Notes: generated by a model not told the origin, from the letters alone. A stretch of 64,000 nucleotides of DNA from Atrina japonica (GCA_030159075.1 BROG01000006.1:1382001-1446000), one strand, 5' to 3'; positions 13,097 through 25,654 are shown, counted from the first letter of the stretch. Program-made: numbers and translations.

Positions 13097-13278
13097 TACA
13101 GTGGAACCTGGCTTGAGAGACCACCCCATCTACCACTAAAATGTGGTCTCTCAAGACAGGTGGTCTCTCAAGGCAGATTTTATTTACAGGAATATTTAAG
13201 CGAGTTGTTTTCAGAATGTGGTCTCAGAAGACAGGTGGTCGTTCATGAGAGTGGCCTTTCAATACAGGTTTCACGGTA
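13097..13278 (-). mobile_element. 182-bp MITE, 'TACAGTGGAACC' family
   Basis: Starts TACAGTGGAACCTGGCTTG and ends in a decayed inverted copy (ttcacggta). Read from the other strand, it aligns along its length with the element at 58,577, including the 'ccacattttagtggcagat' part. No coding capacity. Confidence 0.83.
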
Positions 13279-13544
13279 TATGCCTAGAGATTGGGCATAA
13301 TGGGGAGTAAGAAAAAACCTGATACGTTGTTAAAAGTAAGTGTGTCATTTAGGGGTACAGCATTATCTCTATCTGAAGTCAGTTCATTTCAAACCAATTC
13401 AGGTGAAGAAATCTACTAACCATAGATAATCCCATACCATACCGCTAAATGACCTGGCAAATTACATAAATGGTTTTAAATGTTTCTGATATGATTCAAG
13501 TAAGAATCAGAATTGCTGTAATGTCTCTAAATGAAACACGAGTA

Positions 13545-13652
13545 GCAATGATGACGATGACAACAATGATGATGATGATGATGTTGATGATGATGATGAT
13601 GATAGTGGTGGTGTTGAGGATGATGATGATGGTGATGATGATGATTTTGTTT
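13545..13652. repeat. (GAT)n microsatellite
   Basis: ATGATG runs with GTGGTG and CAACAA interruptions. The Met-rich or Ile-rich open frames over it come from the triplet repeat. Confidence 0.9.
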
Positions 13653-14164
13653 TTTCTTGGACAATACATATTACACCAAAAGAAATTAACCATAAACATA
13701 TAAAATGAAGGTCAATTCCATTATCTCTAAAAGTATACAGAGATGATAGCTAGTACATTATGATTCTATAGAATCGCACCTCCAGAAAAATACAGATTGT
13801 CCTAGGTTCTCAGATAAAGAGATAGTTAACCGACATCTTAACATCAAAGGACCATCTGATCATAAGGTTAATGGATAAATTCATACCGGAGAAAACCACG
13901 ACATACAGGTAAAACAAAGTTATTAGCTGTTAAAACAGATGATGAGGTAGACAATGGAGATCTTGGGATAAGATTAAAAGATGTTAAGAAATAGGACACC
14001 TGCGTACAAATGATCACATGATGACATCCAAGTTTGAAACTTGTAGCTTACACTCTCAAGAAAAGCTGTAAAAGTTTCGAAATTATATAAATCTATAATT
14101 CATACAACAGAGGAATTTTTTAATAGGTCTTTATCTGTCAGCTGATTCCATATCATTTCTGTAA

Positions 14165-14890
14165 TGATAGACCACCTAGGAGACTCAACAACAGATCACC
14201 AAAGTGACTCAGTTACAATATATCACCAAAGAGACTCAGTTACAATATACATGTACCACCAAAGTTATTCAGTTACAATATATCACCAAAGTGACTCAGT
14301 TACAATATATCACCAAAGTGACTCAGTTACAATATATCACCAAAGTGACTTATATATAATAGACCACCATAGTGACTCAGTTACAATAGACCACCATAGT
14401 GACTCAGTTGCAATAGACTACCAATGTGACTCAGTTACAATAGATCACCATTCACCAAAGTGACTCAGTTACAATAAATCACCAAAGTGATTCAGTTACA
14501 ATAGATCACCAAAGTGACTCAGTTACAATAGACCACCAATGTGACTCAATTACAATAGACCAATCAAGAGACTCAGGATCACAATAGATCACCCAAGCAA
14601 ACATAGTTGCTATAGATCACCCAAATGACTCAGAGTTACAAAATGTGACCCAAGTGACTCAGTCACAACAGATCACCCAGGTGACTCAGTCACAATAGAT
14701 AACCCACATGACTTAGGATCATAATAGATAATCTAAATGACTCAGAGTTACAATAGATTACCCAAGTGACTCAGTCACAACAGATCACCCACATGACTCA
14801 GTATTATGATAGACCATCCAAGTGACTCAGTTACAATATATCATTCAAGTTACTCAGTTACAATAAATCAACAGAGTTACTCAGTCACAA
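14165..14890. repeat. 27-bp minisatellite
   Basis: 'caccaaagtgactcagttac' plus 'aatatat' or 'aatagat'. Since 27 is a multiple of three, a 9-residue repeat (YHQSDSVTI) stays in frame for about 100 codons at the left; the right half drifts to 'gtgactcagtcacaacagat' and loses the frame. Confidence 0.92.
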
Positions 14891-15384
14891 GTAATAACCC
14901 ACATTACACAGAAAGCGAAAGAGATGACAAGATACTGACGTCTGTCTCATGATAATATGTCAAACACAGGAAGTTGTACAATTACTTGTTTATAACTGTA
15001 AAGTAGCATTTTAACTGTGTTTCACATAAACAAGATATTCTAGGAAGTGATAATTTAACAAGAATTTGTAAAAAATATTGCTCAGTCATGTTAATATCCT
15101 ATATCACAAATAGTCCACATGCTGACAAGCCAGGTCATAACTTCAATGGCAGATTAAGGGGTCTGGTGTTAGGATAATTTTGCCAACATATAAAATTTAC
15201 AGTTAAAAACAGGGCAGCTGGATCAAACTTTAATGTTGATCAGCTGGTCTAAGTATAAAACAGTTATACTACAGTTTAGCCTTAAGAGAGAGGCAGCCAG
15301 GAAAATCAAATGCCAATCAAAGCCTTAAAAATTGTTTACATCAATAGATGTCAAAATACCTATTTACATTAGTAACTGCTAGAC

Positions 15385-15560
15385 CTCTGCAGTGACCCCA
15401 TATCTCAAAAAGCAATGGAAAGATGACAAAATCCCTGCAGTGATCCCCATCTCTCAAAAAGCAATGGATATATAACATGATCCCTATGGTGACCCCATCT
15501 CTCAAAAAGCAATGGAAAGATAACATGATCCCTGTGGTGACCCTCCTTTTTTCAAAAATT
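15385..15560. repeat. 48-50-bp tandem repeat, 3.5 units
   Basis: 'atctctcaaaaagcaatgga' at 15,403, 15,453 and 15,501, linked by 'gatccctgtggtgacccc'. Confidence 0.88.
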
Positions 15561-15864
15561 GTAAAGATAACATGTTACATGTATGGGGTAAATTAAAACA
15601 AACAAAAACATCAAATTAATAGTAGCTTATCTGGATAAACAAGATAAGAAATCAAAAGAACACCTGCATGTTTATGTGGAAGTAACCCTGACCAAAACTC
15701 CAGCAAATAAATAAATAAATAAATCCGTATGATATAAATAACCGCAGGACAAAAACTAGCAAAGTAATTTTACAGGAGATCAGAGGTTTGCCAATACACA
15801 ATTAAAATTTCCTACAGACACGGGTACATATCACAGGAAATGTACAGCTACCTTAAAAGGATAC

Positions 15865-16925
15865 AGGTTGTTTCCTACACCCTAAATGTCAAATTTTATC
15901 CTACACCATTTTCCTACACCCTATAATTGTCCAATGCTTTCCTACAGCCTATATAAATAATCCAATGCACTCCTACACCTGATATGTCCAATACTATCCT
16001 ATACCATGTTTTCCTACACCTGGTGTGTCCATTGTTATCATTTACCCCGTTTTCCTACACCCAAAGTGTCTAATGCTATCATACACTGTTTTTCTATACC
16101 CAAAGTGTCTAATGTTATCATACACCCCGTTTTCCTATACCCAAAGTGTCTAATGCTATCATATACTGTTTTCCTACACCCGGTGTGTGTCTATGTTATC
16201 ATACACCTTGTTTTCCTATACCCAAAGTGTCTAATGTTATCATACACCCCGTTTTCCTATACCCAAAGTGTCTAATGCTATCATACACTGTTTTCCTACA
16301 CCCGGTGTGTCTAATGCTATCATACACTGTTTTCCTACACCCAGTGTGTCTAATGCTATCATATACTGATTTCCTACACCTGGTGTGTCAATGCTATCAT
16401 ACACTGTTTCCCTACACCCGGTGTGTCTAATGCTATCATACACTGATTTCCTATACCTGGTGTGTCTAATGCTATCATACACTGATTTCCTACACCTGGT
16501 GTATCTAATGCTATGACACTGATTTCCTACACCTGGTGTGTCAATGCTATCATACACTGATTTCCTACACCCGGTGTGTCTAATGCTATCATACACTGTT
16601 TTCCTGCACTCGGTGTGTCTAATGCTATGACACTGATTTCCTACACCTGGTGTGTCAATGCTATCATACACTGATTTCCTACACCCGGTGTGTCTAATGC
16701 TATCATACACTGTTTTCCTACACCCGGTGTGTCTAATGCTATCATACACTGTTTGCCTACACCCGGTGTGTCTAATGCTATGACACTGATTTCCTACACC
16801 TGGTGTGTCAATGCTATCATACACTGATTTCCTACACCTGGTGTGTCTAATGCTATCCTATACCTTGTTTTTCTAAACCCAATGCAATCCTACACCCAGT
16901 GTGTCCAATGCTATCCTATATGCAT
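15865..16925. repeat. 38-bp minisatellite with higher-order pattern
   Basis: Unit 'tttcctacacccggtgtgtc' plus 'taatgctatcatacactg'. Left units are diverged ('cccaaagtgtct'); the right half repeats blocks of three to four units marked by a shortened 'atgctatgacactgattt' near 16,507, 16,621 and 16,775. The 194-codon minus frame here is a repeat reading. Confidence 0.93.
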
Positions 16926-17053
16926 GTATCTTCTATATTTTCAAAAAAAAGGGGTACTGCATGCACATGTAGACTAAAACTTAATGCAATTTAGCAAATA
17001 GTAAAAATACTCATAAACAGTATGTTGTTTTTTTTAATTTTGAATGTTGAATA

Positions 17054-17283
17054 GTGTTTTATGCCACACTCAACAATTTTCCAGTCCTATGGTGGCGGCT
17101 AGTTTTTAGTGGTGGAGGAGAGAACCCGGTTACAATGTACCTGGGAAAAGACCACCGACCTTCTGCAAGTACACTGGCAAACCTTCTCACAAAAATCAGC
17201 TTAGGTTCAAATACTGTGCTCGGAGTGAGAGACATCATGGTTCAAAGTGTGATGCTTTAACCACTCGGCCACAGAGGCCCCCC
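17054..17283 (-). mobile_element. tRNA-Ser/Leu-type SINE, near full length
   Basis: The minus strand reads GGGGGCCTCTGTGGCCGAGT, then ggttaaagcatcacactttg: the best-preserved head in the window. B box is decayed; the body and the 'attgttgagtgtggcataaa' tail are intact. Confidence 0.87.
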
Positions 17284-17640
17284 ACAGGATGTTCACAGTA
17301 CAAGTCTTCAATTATTTTCGGGAATAGAAGTCAAATCAGTCATCTCAGAACTTTTATCTTTGTTTTGTTACATAAATGTGAATGTTGATTGTTGTTTTTT
17401 TTTTTTACAATATTTTCTTTCAAATTGTTCATGTGTATCTAGACATCACCAGTACCTATGGTATGGGTCTATGACAATACAGTTAAGGTACTAAGACCAC
17501 ATCTGCCTTAAAATGGTGGTTTACATACAGTAAAGGTCCTTAACCATATCTGTTCTAAAATGGTACGGTGGTTTTACTCTACAGTGCCATGACATGGACT
17601 TGTGGTTTCAATACATTGAAGGTCCTTAAAACCACATTTG

Positions 17641-17925
17641 AACCAGCCTGGGTCAGTCAGTAGCGCACTTAACTCTTGATTGTGAGGTCGTGAGTTCGAG
17701 TCCAGCCGGCAGCAGGTTGGTTTCCTGTCCTTTGGATGAGACAGTAAAACTCAAGGTCCCGTGTTGCAGTTGGAGTCGGCACGTTACAGAACCCTCACTG
17801 CTCAATGGTCGTAAGTGGCCAAAATTTTATGCCCTTCACCGGCATTTGGAGACGTCTCCATATGAGTGAAAGATTCTTGAGTGGGACGTTAAACAACAAT
17901 AAACAAACAAAACAATAAACCACAA
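17641..17925 (+). mobile_element. tRNA-derived SINE (V-SINE / RUDI-like), second copy
   Basis: Same layout as the copy at 24,214: GGGTCAGTCAGTAGCGCAC head, GAGTTCGAGTCC B box, 'gacgtctccatatgagtgaa' 3' part and an aaacaa-type tail. Near-repeats of 'accacattt'/'accacaattt' outside the ends could be a decayed target duplication. Confidence 0.88.
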
Positions 17926-17929
17926 TTTC

Positions 17930-18500
17930 CCTGACTTAAAAACAATGTGCCTTGACATAGAACCACATCTGTCCTGAAATGGTGGTTTTCCTATACAGTG
18001 CCCTGACATGGAATTGTGGGTTTTTTAATACAGTGAAGGTCTGAAAACAACATCTGCCCTGACAAGGAATAATGGCTTTATAGTTCCTTCAGATCCATAT
18101 TGAAATATTTACCTGCTTAGATCCACCCCAATCCGAACTTCAAGTATTTACTCCTTACAGGAGCTAGCTCTGACTCTTTTTGGGTCGTAAAATCAAGAGC
18201 TGATGTACATGTGCAACCTGTGATCTATCAATAGACAAGATGGTTTAGAATTTGAAATGAAAGAAATGATTGATCCGGAGTAATTAAACAGATGTCACTT
18301 TTGTGTTGAGTCTAAATAGGTTGTAAATATATCAATAAACTAACAATAGATATATGTGATAAAGTAAATATCCAGGTATATACAGGTATCAAGATGTATT
18401 ATCTAAAGATATCGTAAAATATATCCTCCTGTCTGTTTTTATACATGTATCGATCTTCTGTCCTTTTTTTTCACACGTATCAATATCAAGACTTAAGATC
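17930..18500. other. Sequence with weak 'aaggtcc..aaaccacatctg' repeats
   Basis: From 17,450 to 18,090 (interrupted by a SINE) motifs like 'accacatctgcc', 'aaatggtggtttt' and 'acagtgccctgacatgg' recur loosely, suggesting an old minisatellite or transposon end. Nothing coding. Confidence 0.4.
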
Positions 18501-18504
18501 AGGG

Positions 18505-18560
18505 GTATATATATATATATCACTACAACATTGAACATAATATATATATATATATATATT
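18505..18560. repeat. (TA)n microsatellites
   Basis: Two short TA runs around 18,510-18,520 and 18,540-18,560. Confidence 0.75.
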
Positions 18561-18648
18561 ATACCTTCTGTTAAAATCTCGTAATCTGATTGGTTGAGAG
18601 AGATGTGAAAATTTTCAATGTCACCTGCACATTTAAAAAAGATAAAGA

Positions 18649-18782
18649 AGCCAGGGTGACTTTTCAAAAAATGTTACATGCGCCAACATTGAAGGTGTAC
18701 GGTTTGTCTCAGTGAGCCAAGGTGACATTCCAAAAAATGTCACATGCACCAACGTAATGGACGTATGATTTGTCCCAATGAG
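18649..18782. repeat. About 66-bp tandem duplication
   Basis: 'ccagggtgacttttcaaaaa' to 'gtttgtctcagtga', then 'ccaaggtgacattccaaaaa' to 'atttgtcccaatga', roughly 80 percent alike. Confidence 0.75.
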
Positions 18783-18959
18783 AGCTTTTTCGTTGTATCC
18801 AAAATGTTTGTAGGCTATTTGTTTTGTATTTTTTAGCTTGATGGTTAATAGTTCAGATGTAAAATATCTATGGTAATATGTTAAAACAAACAAATATGAA
18901 ACTCGGTATAATAATATAAATATTACATTCATGAGAGGGTGATAATGCAATCAGAGGGC

Positions 18960-19042
18960 GATATTGCATAATTTTTAACCCTCGGAAAGCAATGCTGACC
19001 GAGGCAAAGCCTTGCTTCTTCCGGATGAATATATGCAATATC
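18960..19042. repeat. Nested hairpin-forming inverted repeat
   Basis: GATATTGCAT at 18,960-18,969 pairs with ATGCAATATC at 19,033-19,042. Inside, 'cggaaagcaa' pairs loosely with 'ttgcttcttccgg' and 'cctcgg' with 'ccgagg'. Confidence 0.55.
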
Positions 19043-19661
19043 TTTGTTCTGTTTGTAAATACACATCGACCAATGAATTACAATACCTACAAACCAAGGA
19101 AAATAATCTAGGTAAAAAAATACGTACAGCCATTAGCTGTTTTCAGATTCTAGGTCATTAATTATTGATTACACAGCTAGAGTAACTTTATAAAATACCA
19201 ATTATACACCATATTAATTTTTTATCAACACAGAAACATTATTTCACTCTTGTTCACATTAATTTACCCATGATCAGTTTTCAATCATGAAAAAGAAAAT
19301 ATGAATTTGAGAGACAATATGACTTTAAATATTTGGTTCCGATGGAATAACGAAAAAAAAAACTTATACAATGGAGCAATAGTACACATGGTTTTTAAAT
19401 ACACTTTTAGTATCATGTAACTTAATAAAATGTATACTGCTTTTAACAATAGCCTAGAAGTGGTTTATTATTCAGGTTTTTACTCTAAAAACCTCAATTA
19501 CTGTATCATAATTAAAACATTTTAAAACGATTTGTAATGTTCTGTCACTCAAATAACACTGTAAGACTTGAATTAGAATTAATTACCAAAATGACATATA
19601 TACATGTACATATGATGTCTGTGTGTGCATTTGCATGTTTCACATTGGTATATGTTGAATA

Positions 19662-19770
19662 CAGTAAAACCTGTCTTGAGAGACCACTCACATCAGCAAA
19701 CACCTGTCTTATAAGACCAAAAATTAAAACAAGGGTAAAAAATCCTTTAGATACACTCAAATAAATCCCA
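19662..19770 (+). mobile_element. Truncated MITE of the 'TACAGTGGAACC' family
   Basis: Starts atacagtaaaacctgtcttg and carries two gagaccac/taagacca motifs, then fades out in AT-rich sequence. The right inverted end is missing. Confidence 0.6.
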
Positions 19771-19841
19771 GAGTAGGATTTAAATAACCAAAATGACTTA
19801 TAATGACCGTGCATGCATTTGCATGTTTCACATTGTTAGTG

Positions 19842-20150
19842 TAGAGGTGGAGAGGGTATTGGCCCAGATAGCTCAGTTTGTAAGAGCATACTACTATGGT
19901 TAGGAAGGTTCTGGGTTCGATTCCCCGTCTGGTCGCACATTTTTCCATGCCTACAACATTTGGCTCCCAACCAAATAACCCACTGTGGTGTGGTGTTAAG
20001 AGTCTCATTGATTTCTAGCATCAGAAATCTTGTGAAGGGGGAAAGAGTGTGGCGAGGGTATTGGACTGGATGGCCCATCCAGTAGCATCCTGCTAGTATT
20101 AGGAAAGTCCATGGCTGGATTCCCGGTCTGGCCGCACATTTTCTCCTGCC
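19842..20150 (+). mobile_element. Pair of tRNA-derived SINE units in tandem
   Basis: Unit 1 (19,842-about 20,035) has A-box-like TAGCTCAGTTTGTAAGAGC and B-box GGTTCGATTCC, then 'ccccgtctggtcgcacattt'. Unit 2 (about 20,045-20,150) repeats 'gcgagggtattggactggat' to 'ttcccggtctggccgcacat' with eroded boxes. A third SINE type in the window. Confidence 0.65.
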
Positions 20151-20159
20151 TACTACATT

Positions 20160-21380
20160 AGTATGACAAAGCGAAATCTGTCTTAAGAGATCAATCTCAT
20201 CACAACCTGTCTTAGGAGATCACTCACAATGCTCACTGTCTTAGGAGATCACTTTCATCACCACCTCTTTTATTAGATCACTCACTACCACCTGTGTTAT
20301 GAGATCAGTCACCACCACCTGTCTTAGGATATCACTCATCACCACCACCTGTCTTAGGAGATCACTCTCACCACCACCTGTTTAAGGAGATCACTCTCAC
20401 CACCACCTGTCTTAGGAGATCACTCTCACCACCACCTGTCTTAGGAGATCACTCTAATCACCACTTGTCTAAGGAGATCACTCTCACCACCACCTGTCTT
20501 AGGAGATCACTCTCATCACCACCTGTCTTAAGGGATCACTCATTACCACCTGTCTTAGGGAATGACTCACTACCACCTATATTATGAGATTACTCTCACC
20601 ACCACTTGACTTATGGCTCACTCTCACCACCACCTATCTTATGATATCACTCTACCACCTGTCTCATGAGATCACTCTCACTACCACCTGTCTTATGAGA
20701 TCATTCTCATCACCACCTGACTTATGAGATCACTCTCATCACCACTTGTCTTAGGAGATCACTCTCACCACCACCTGTCTTAGGGGATCACTCATTACCA
20801 CCTGTCTTAGGAAATGACTCTCACTACCACCTATATTATGAGATTACTCTCACCACCACTTGACTTATGGCTCACTCTCATCACCACCTATCTTATGATA
20901 TCACTCTACCACCTGTCTCATGAGATCACTCTCACTACCACCTGTCTTATGAGATCATTCTCATCACCACCTGACTTATGAGATCACTCTCACTACCACC
21001 TGTCTTATGAGATCACTCTAACTACCACCTGTCTTATGAGATCATTCTCATCACCACCTGACTTATGAGATCACTCTCACTACCACCTGTCTTATGATAT
21101 TGCTCTCACCACCATCTGTCTTATGATATCACTCTCATCACCTGTCTAATGAGATCACTCTCAATACCATCTGTCTTATGAGATCACTCTCACCACCACC
21201 TGGCTTAGGAGAATACTCTAACCACCACCTGTTTTAGGTGATCATTCTCACCATCACCTGTCTCATGAGACCATATTTAGAACAATGTTTGATAAGTCTA
21301 TAAATAAAACATATTTTAAAAGACTACCTGTTTTGAAAGAACATATGTTAGTGGCATAAAGGATGATCTCTCAAGATAAT
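20160..21380 (+). repeat. 29-bp minisatellite grown inside a MITE copy
   Basis: About 35 units of 'cttaggagatcactctcacc' plus 'accacctgt' (29 bp), with a 254-bp higher-order block present twice (about 20,531-20,784 and 20,785-21,038). The left edge (gcgaaatctgtcttaagaga) resembles the end of the TACAGTGGAACC MITE. The right edge, 21,260-21,380, aligns with the rest of that MITE: gagaccatattt, then aataaaaca, then ttagtggcata, then gatctctcaaga. The array is therefore best read as one MITE whose CCTGTCTTGAGAGACCAC motif was tandemly amplified. Confidence 0.85.
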
Positions 21381-21384
21381 TTAC

Positions 21385-22390
21385 AAACTGCAAGTTGTCA
21401 AAATGTTTAATGATTTTGAAACTCAGTTTCAAAATTTCAAAATCTACACTAAATGTCTAAAAAATTTGTGAAGTCATCAACAAACCTGCAGACCCATGGC
21501 CCGTTGGAACAAAATTTAAATGAGGGGTGGGGCAACAGAAAAGGACAGTATTTTATTGACCTAAGTTACTATTTGTAGTAACAATACAATTTGAACCGTT
21601 TCAGAGGGGGGCTCTTCCCGGGCTACCAACAGGCCTGGGCCAGCAACCATAACACTTGAGAATTTACTGAAGTCTAAAATTATTCTTAACTCGGCTTGCT
21701 CAGACAAAAAGATTTCAGGAATAGCCAAAGTCGTTTTAAAATTTTTAGAATTACGTAATTCTTAAGTTTTATGGTGACAGACCAATTAATAGCTGATAAG
21801 AGTTATACTTTATACATAAATATACTTTTACTACTCTGATATAAATTTACTTTCAGTTTAATTGTCTACTTCAGAACTTTTACTATTCCAGTCATATGAA
21901 ATAGCATATGTTACCCACCGACAAATTGTACTAAAGGATAAATTAATTTAATCCCATAAGACCGTTAGTACAATGACATGTCAATGTTTCTATTTTAGCA
22001 AACGTCATCATTCTTCAATCTGACCCACAAGTAATTGACACCATATGCAAATAATAATTTGACTTTTGTGCCATGTTTCATACACAAATAGGAATAAATG
22101 GGAGTATATACATGTAATACACAATTAAGTACAAATTCATTAACAAATGTGCAAATTAATTGCAATAAACGTCAGTTACATATATTACTTAGCATTGGTT
22201 ACTCATTATGAGGCCTGAAACAGCTGTTTTGAAGGACAGGATGTCTTTGTCAGTGTCCTTAATCACTTAATTACAGCCCGCTATAATGAGACAGAATATA
22301 TTGTTGTAAAACTAAGGATCAAATTCTGGTTTTGAATCTATTTTATATATAAATACCGGTACTTTAAGAACTGAAATATTCTAAAGTTGA
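21385..22390. other. No feature seen
   Basis: Unique-looking AT-rich DNA. Also nothing identified at 19,080-19,650, 23,315-23,940 and 24,720-25,405. Confidence 0.55.
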
Positions 22391-22394
22391 AATT

Positions 22395-23310
22395 AGGATT
22401 GAGACAGTGGCTCTATAAAAACTTGAAGAGCAGAGATGATTTTTTTTTTAGTTCTGGGATGCTCTATACAATATAGAAACTTGAAGACTAAAGTTGCTGG
22501 GTTTAAACATGGGCTGAGATAGTGGATCTGTAGCATATAGACACCTGAAGACTAAAGATGCTAGGTTTAAATTTGGGCTGAAAGGGGCTCTGTAATGTAT
22601 AGATACTTAAATAATAGAGATGCAAGGTTTAGATTTGGACTGAAAAAAGACTGGCTCTGTTGTGTATAGACACTTGAAGAACAGAGATGCAGGGTTTAAA
22701 TTTGGGCTGAAAAAGACTGGATCTGTTGTGTATAGACACTTGAAGAACAGAGATGCAGGGTTTAAATTTGGGCTGAAAAGTGGCTTGGCTCTGTTGTTTA
22801 TAGACACTTGAAGAACAGAGATGCAGGGTTTAAATTTGGGCTGAAAAGTGGCTTGGCTCTGTTGTTTATGGACACTTGAAGAACAGAGATGCAGGGTTAA
22901 GATTTGGGCTGAAAAGTGGCTTGGCTCTGTTGTTTAACAGTTTATAGACACTTGAAGAACAGAGATGCAGGGTTTAAATTTGGACTGAAAAGTGGCTTGG
23001 CTCTGTTGCTTATGGACACTTGAAGAACAGAGATGCAGGGTTAAGATTTGGGCTGAAAAGTGACTCGACTCTGTTGAGTATAGACACTTGAAGAACAGAG
23101 ATGCAGGGTTTAAATTTGGGCTGAAAAGTGGCTTGGCTCTGTTGTTTATAGACACTTGAAGAACAGAGATGCAGGGTTTAAAGTTGGGCTGAGATAGTTA
23201 GGCTCTATAGAAACTGAAAGAATCTAAATTTGGGCTCAGAAATCAAATTTAAGTGATTCTGTAGTGTATAGACACTTGAAGAACAGACATACTGTGTTCG
23301 AATCTGTGCT
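22395..23310. repeat. 68-bp minisatellite, about 13 units
   Basis: 'gacacttgaagaacagagat', 'gcagggtttaaatttgggct' and 'gaaaagtggcttggctctgt' recur every 66-76 bp. Central units are near-identical; outer ones fade. Confidence 0.92.
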
Positions 23311-23941
23311 GAGATAGTGGTTCTTTAGTGTATATAGAAACTGGAAGACTACAGCTAGATGCTTTGCAAAAAACATGGACTGAAATATTGATTTTATGGA
23401 AATTTATAGAACAGAGATGCTAGGTTTACATGTAAATCTAGGCTGAGAAAGAACCTGTATTTTCAATTCCTTCAAGAACAGATGGTCTGTGTGCCATGAT
23501 TAAAACTCATATGGGTTCACCTGGCAGTACTGTGGACAAAGTTGTGGGGAAAAGACTGAGGTTGCTCTTTACCTGTTTCTTCATTTTACAATTATATATA
23601 TACAGTTATACAGAACAAGACAATACTCAAAAAATAATTTAAGGAAAGGGTGAAAACAAACACAAATCATCATAATTCTAGTGTAGACCTACATGTAAAT
23701 AACTTGGTATAGAATGATAAATATATTTCTATTTAAATAAAAAGTAATTTAGTCAGTAAAGCTAGCTTGTCTGAATGAACTTATTGTAATTTTTATGCAG
23801 CTGCAATGTGCGTGAAAAGCTTAATAACCCTTTGACATTTAATATACATGTATTAATCACCTAGAATGAAATCCTACATGATTGTAAAAATGAAATTTGA
23901 CATTATATGGTGAGGGTACCATGATAGCAATAAACATACAG

Positions 23942-24718
23942 TCGATTCCACTTCATTGCATATCTGATAATTGCATAATTCTTGTTAATTCCTTTTAATT
24001 GCATGGGTTAAAGCAAGAATTCTTGTTAATTGTACAAAATACTCCACAAAATGAGGAAAATGTACTGATTATGGTAAAATGTTATATGTGGAAAGACTAT
24101 TTTAATAGAAATGAGAACTTACCAAACTATATTTTATGAAAAATTATTTTTTTATGACATTAGTTTACCTTAACGCTTAATGAGAATTCATTACTAGTGT
24201 ACATATATCTAGGGAGCCGGCCTGGCTCAGTTGGTAGCACGCTCAACTCTTGATCGTGAGGTCATTAGTTCGAGTCCAGCCTGCGGCAGGTTGGTTTCCT
24301 GTCCTTCGGATGAGACAGTAAAACTCCAGGTCCCATGTCGCAGTAGGTGTTGCACGTTAAAGAACCCTCACTGCTCAATGGCCGTAAGTGCCGAGCATAG
24401 GCCAAAATTTGAAGACCTTCACCGGCATTTGGTGACGTCTCCATATGAGTGAAAGATTCTTGAGTGGGAAGTTAAAACAATAAACAAACAAACAAACATG
24501 TATCTAGGACATTTATGATAGTATTATATAAATGAAATTATATAAATATATAAAAATAAATATTTATAAATATATAAATAATATACAAATGGAAGGACTA
24601 GATGAACATGAATCATCATTGTTCACTAAAATACACTAATTCCTGTTAATTGCATATTCTTGTTATTTGCATAATTTTCTCTGATATTTTGGCAATGCAA
24701 TTAATAGGAATCCACCGA
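23942..24718. mobile_element. Probable MITE split by a SINE
   Basis: Left arm: cgattccacttcattgcata with 'aattgcataattcttgttaa'. Right arm: the inverse, 'tcttgttatttgcataattt' and 'gcaattaataggaatccacc'. The arms face each other across a SINE at 24,214-24,500. Inverted similarity is imperfect, so limits are approximate. Confidence 0.5.
24214..24500 (+). mobile_element. tRNA-derived SINE (V-SINE / RUDI-like), full length with target duplication
   Basis: The head has RNA polymerase III boxes: A-box-like TGGCTCAGTTGGTAGCACGC and B-box GTTCGAGTCC. The body has 'ttcggatgagacagtaaaac' and 'aagaaccctcactgctcaat'; the 3' part has 'ttcaccggcatttggtgacg', 'agtgaaagattcttgagtgg', and a tail of repeated aaac. 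The target duplication TATCTAGG lies at 24,206-24,213 and 24,501-24,508. The conserved 3' part resembles, from memory, the molluscan RUDI V-SINE; that name needs a database check. Confidence 0.9.
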
Positions 24719-25409
24719 AATCCAATTGTCAACATGAACCATAATTAAGTCTAGTATTTCGTGGAAAAAGCAACTTAGAAATATGTACATATATCATGTA
24801 TAGGCCTAACTACATGTCTTTTACAGGAAGGCAAACCCAATTCTAAATATGTAAGGTGTATATATACATACTTTGAATAAATCAAAAATGCCATTACTCT
24901 TTCTTATAGTGTAGAATAAATCGCTTGGGACAACTGGTATTTCAATTTGATGTGACATTTGAATGTCATATTTCTTCGTGTTGACGTCAGTTACCTGAAG
25001 TCACTCATCCTGTATGATAATAGATAATTTATTTCAACATATTTTTTTGTTTTTTGTTTTTTTTTTATCACACAAGATCTTAATAAATTTGCCTTTTTTA
25101 AAATCAGCATTTTCCCAGTACATATATACAATGTACCTAGATAAAGATTTAAAAACAAAAGACTTAAGAATTATTATTCCATTACATTTCGCCTTCTGGC
25201 TCTACAAGGGTATTATATATAGAAATATATATACATGTAGCATTATAAATCCTCCTGACTGTATCATTATCTTTATTCGCAGAAAAATCTTGACATATAG
25301 TATATAATTTTAACAGGTGTTCTATCACAGTTTCATAAAATTCTATTATTTTTTCATCATAACATATTTTCTATAATAAACAGAAATAAGAATAAAACTG
25401 CATCCATAA

Positions 25410-25499
25410 TTAACTCATTCACCCCTAAAGAAACATTTGGACTGGTCTAAAACATAGATTTACAGAAGAGTCTATTGTTTTTCAAGGTTGATGAATTAA
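25410..25499 (+). mobile_element. 90-bp MITE, 'TTAACTCATTCACCCCT' family
   Basis: Starts ttaactcattcacccctaa and ends in a decayed inverted copy (gttgatgaattaa). The interior 'acatttggactggtcta' and 'tttacagaagagtc' is shared with copies at 34,272, 34,444 and, reversed, 11,861. A minimal DNA transposon with no coding room. Confidence 0.8.
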
Positions 25500-25654
25500 G
25501 GCTCACAAAGTTGAAAAGAAGCACAAATGTAGGCATTTCAGTTTTATTGTTTTATGTGATGTACTAAATGCATCTGCTTTGTTCAACGTGATCATCGTGT
25601 CAAAGTCTAAAACTATAAATTTATCCTTAAATAAACATTTTTAGACGTCTTTCC

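Noticed and set aside
14164..14463. 99-codon frame with a YHQSDSVTI repeat
   Set aside because: 27-bp units keep a frame open without selection; the right half of the array loses the frame.
16240..16824. 194-codon minus-strand frame with HTGCR repeats
   Set aside because: It comes from the 38-bp minisatellite, which is open in one strand by chance.
19860..19940. Functional tRNA gene
   Set aside because: A and B boxes are present but the acceptor and anticodon stems do not pair well, and the sequence continues into a SINE body with a second tandem unit.
24231..24452. 73-codon plus-strand frame
   Set aside because: It lies entirely inside a SINE; a similar frame occurs in the copy at 44.15 kb.
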